64,000 bases of DNA. Source: Brevundimonas sp. Lineage in GTDB: Bacteria; Pseudomonadota; Alphaproteobacteria; Caulobacterales; Caulobacteraceae. Numbering within the stretch: the first letter of the stretch is position 1; every line of letters begins with the position of its first letter. The notes beneath the pieces were generated by a model. The model saw only the letters and a list, made by a program, of their open reading frames with translations, did no database searches and was not told the origin of the DNA. Location: positions 1-64,000 of the forward strand of contig NZ_JAIYCP010000019.1 in NCBI RefSeq assembly GCF_027487935.1, read 5' to 3'. Below are positions 62,507 to 64,000 of the stretch, one piece after another. Position numbers and translations under genes: made by a program.

Positions 62507-64000
62507 TCATTCGACAGGACACGCGGCACCCGCCCTTGTTTCGGTCAACCTGATGTCAGCCACGGAGACGTCGAGCTGACCGTTTGTTTCAAGGTGAAAT
62601 ATCGTGGGCGTCGCCGCCAGATTCTGCCCCGAGAAGCAGGACAGGGGAACGGCCACGGTCGCATAGGCTCCAGGCGCGAGGCCTCTCAGTGCTCCGGCGA
62701 TCGGGACGGATGCGCTGCCGACGCCCAGGCTGACATCGCCCGTCGGTGAAGCGTTGACGCGTATGCTGACAGAAAGCAGCATGGCCCCATTGGCCTCACG
62801 CGCGATATCCGACGGTGCGTCGGCTCCCATCTCGGCCCATGCCCTGGACCTGCCGTTCCAGGTCAGTCGAATGGCACCGTCGTCCTGGGGTTCTGCCGTC
62901 AACCCCGCCGAACCATACAGGGTCGTCCTGGTCCCGACGTAATCCATGTGGGGCGCATTGCTGTCGCCGAGCCAGAACTTGTAGCCGTTCCATGCCTGGC
63001 CGCTGGTGAAATAGACGTTCCGCTCGCCATAGCGTGTCGTATCGGCGACCTCTGGCAGGGCGGGCGTTACGGTCGGGGCGGCGTAGGAAAGGCCAAAGCC
63101 ATAGGCGAACTGCGGGTCGTAATCTGCATCACCGACATTCAACGGGGTTTGGTCCGGACGCCGGGGCCAGGAGAAGCTGAGCCGCCCCTGGAAATCATGC
63201 TGTGGGGTGCCATCGGCGCGCGCCAGCAGCACGTCGGCAATCCCGGCACCCTCCGAACCTGGCAACCAGGCCGCCACAAAGGCGTCGGCGGCATTGATCT
63301 GGGGGTTCACGTACAGCGGGCGCCCGGACATCATGACTGCGACAACCGGAATCCCCTGCGCCTTGAGCCTGCGGATCAGTTCCAGGCTTTCGACATTGTC
63401 GTGATGCAGGGCCACGTCGCTCTGGTCGCCCATGAACTCGGCATAAGGGGCTTCACCGAACACCACGATGGCGACATCCGGCTTCTGGGGTGACGTGCCA
63501 TCCGGGCTGAAAAGCGCCTGCCCGCCGGATGCCTCTATCTGTGCCTTCAGGCCTTCATAAATGGAGGTTGCCCCCGGAAAATCGTTGGGCCCGTTGTCAG
63601 CGCCCTGCCAGCTCAGGGTCCACCCGCCGGCTTGCATGGCGATGTTGTCGGCGCCGCGACCAGCGACCAGTAGCGTCGCGTTCGAACGGATCGGCAGCAC
63701 GCCGTTGTTCTTAAGCAAGACCAGGGATTTCCGAACCGCTTCCCGGGCAACGGCGCGATGTGCCGGTGTGCCGATCGGCTGGAGACTGGTCGCGCGATTG
63801 GCGGGCGACGCCGCGTCAAACACGCCCATCCGGAACTTGACCCGAAGTATCCGGCGGACGGCATCATCCAGTCGGCTCATCGGGATCTCGCCCGAGGTTA
63901 CCTGGGCCACCAGATTGCCGTGCAGCGCTTTCCAGTCCTGTGGTTGGTTGAAAATGTCCAGCCCGGCGTTGAACGCGATGGGGCAATTTGAGTTCGTGCA
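62507..64000 (-). CDS. Glycoside hydrolase family 3 beta-glucosidase (partial, 5' end outside)
   Basis: The gene runs off the right edge; 497 codons are present. Near the start of the visible part CTNSNCPIAFNAGLDIF and SGEIPMSRLDDAVRRILRVKF are typical GH3. The second domain follows (SLVLLKNNGVLPI; DVAIVVFGEAPYAEFMGD; WLPGSEGAGIADVL; FPYGFGLSY-like QFAYGFGLSYAA). After about residue 330 a beta-sandwich, ExoP-like C-terminal domain is attached. It removes glucose from cello-oligosaccharides and should work with the GH9 enzyme. The nucleophile Asp of GH3 lies outside the window. Confidence 0.92.
   Translation of the reverse strand, partial: CTNSNCPIAFNAGLDIFNQPQDWKALHGNLVAQVTSGEIPMSRLDDAVRRILRVKFRMGVFDAASPANRATSLQPIGTPAHRAVAREAVRKSLVLLKNNGVLPIRSNATLLVAGRGADNIAMQAGGWTLSWQGADNGPNDFPGATSIYEGLKAQIEASGGQALFSPDGTSPQKPDVAIVVFGEAPYAEFMGDQSDVALHHDNVESLELIRRLKAQGIPVVAVMMSGRPLYVNPQINAADAFVAAWLPGSEGAGIADVLLARADGTPQHDFQGRLSFSWPRRPDQTPLNVGDADYDPQFAYGFGLSYAAPTVTPALPEVADTTRYGERNVYFTSGQAWNGYKFWLGDSNAPHMDYVGTRTTLYGSAGLTAEPQDDGAIRLTWNGRSRAWAEMGADAPSDIAREANGAMLLSVSIRVNASPTGDVSLGVGSASVPIAGALRGLAPGAYATVAVPLSCFSGQNLAATPTIFHLETNGQLDVSVADIRLTETRAGAACPVE

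Overview
The window is about 64 kb of high-GC chromosomal DNA from an alphaproteobacterium, most likely a Caulobacteraceae member close to Brevundimonas. I infer this from the protein types, from the gene order protease - rarA - crcB - rluC - HAD - atp12 that is familiar in this class, from two DUF2336 genes, and from a perfect TTAA-N7-TTAA (CtrA-type) box. No database search was possible, so the genus is a judgement.

Layout. 1-150 is the end of tuf, followed by a strong terminator. 411-3478 holds three accessory genes (CelD-like acetyltransferase, cupin/JmjC-like protein, DUF2807 exported protein) lying between tuf and rpsJ. 3587-19075 is the S10-spc-alpha ribosomal supercluster: rpsJ to rpmD, a large inverted repeat, rplO-secY-adk, a TonB-like gene, then rpsM-rpsK-rpoA-rplQ with its own promoter. 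19091-24282 contains an RTX-tailed alpha/beta hydrolase, an ABC-2 exporter, a VOC protein and an MFS pump. 24344-33588 is the protease/rarA/pseudouridine synthase/fluoride channel/HAD/ATP12 block with several membrane proteins. 33587-36519 has a small self-regulated membrane protein/HTH operon, pccB and an orphan gene.

36516-37633 is a repeat island. Two composite palindromic units of about 250 bp, each ended by 38-bp inverted repeats, flank a GIY-YIG nuclease gene, and each unit follows a broken 5' piece of a tyrosine-phosphatase gene. 37951-43075 carries an rRNA pseudouridine synthase, a GlcG-like protein, a DUF938 methyltransferase, GTP-type PEP carboxykinase and a ThiO-like oxidase. 43076-48648 carries a TonB-like gene, a lytic transglycosylase, two DUF2336 genes, an Hpt protein and NAD kinase, with CtrA-like boxes at both ends. 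48721-57541 has a class II aldolase, an outer-membrane-like protein, an RND efflux pair, a cytochrome c, and feoAB behind a Fur-like box.

57551-60447 looks like the left part of an integrated element: a 45-nt 3' tRNA-Thr remnant as attachment site, a tyrosine integrase, and about 1.4 kb of nearly gene-free DNA with nine copies of a GGGACAGG motif. The window closes with a GH9 cellulase gene and a truncated GH3 beta-glucosidase gene, which probably cooperate in beta-glucan breakdown. The most promising unexplained structures are the GIY-YIG/palindrome island, the DUF2336-Hpt-NAD kinase cluster, and the repeat-rich tract beside the integrase.
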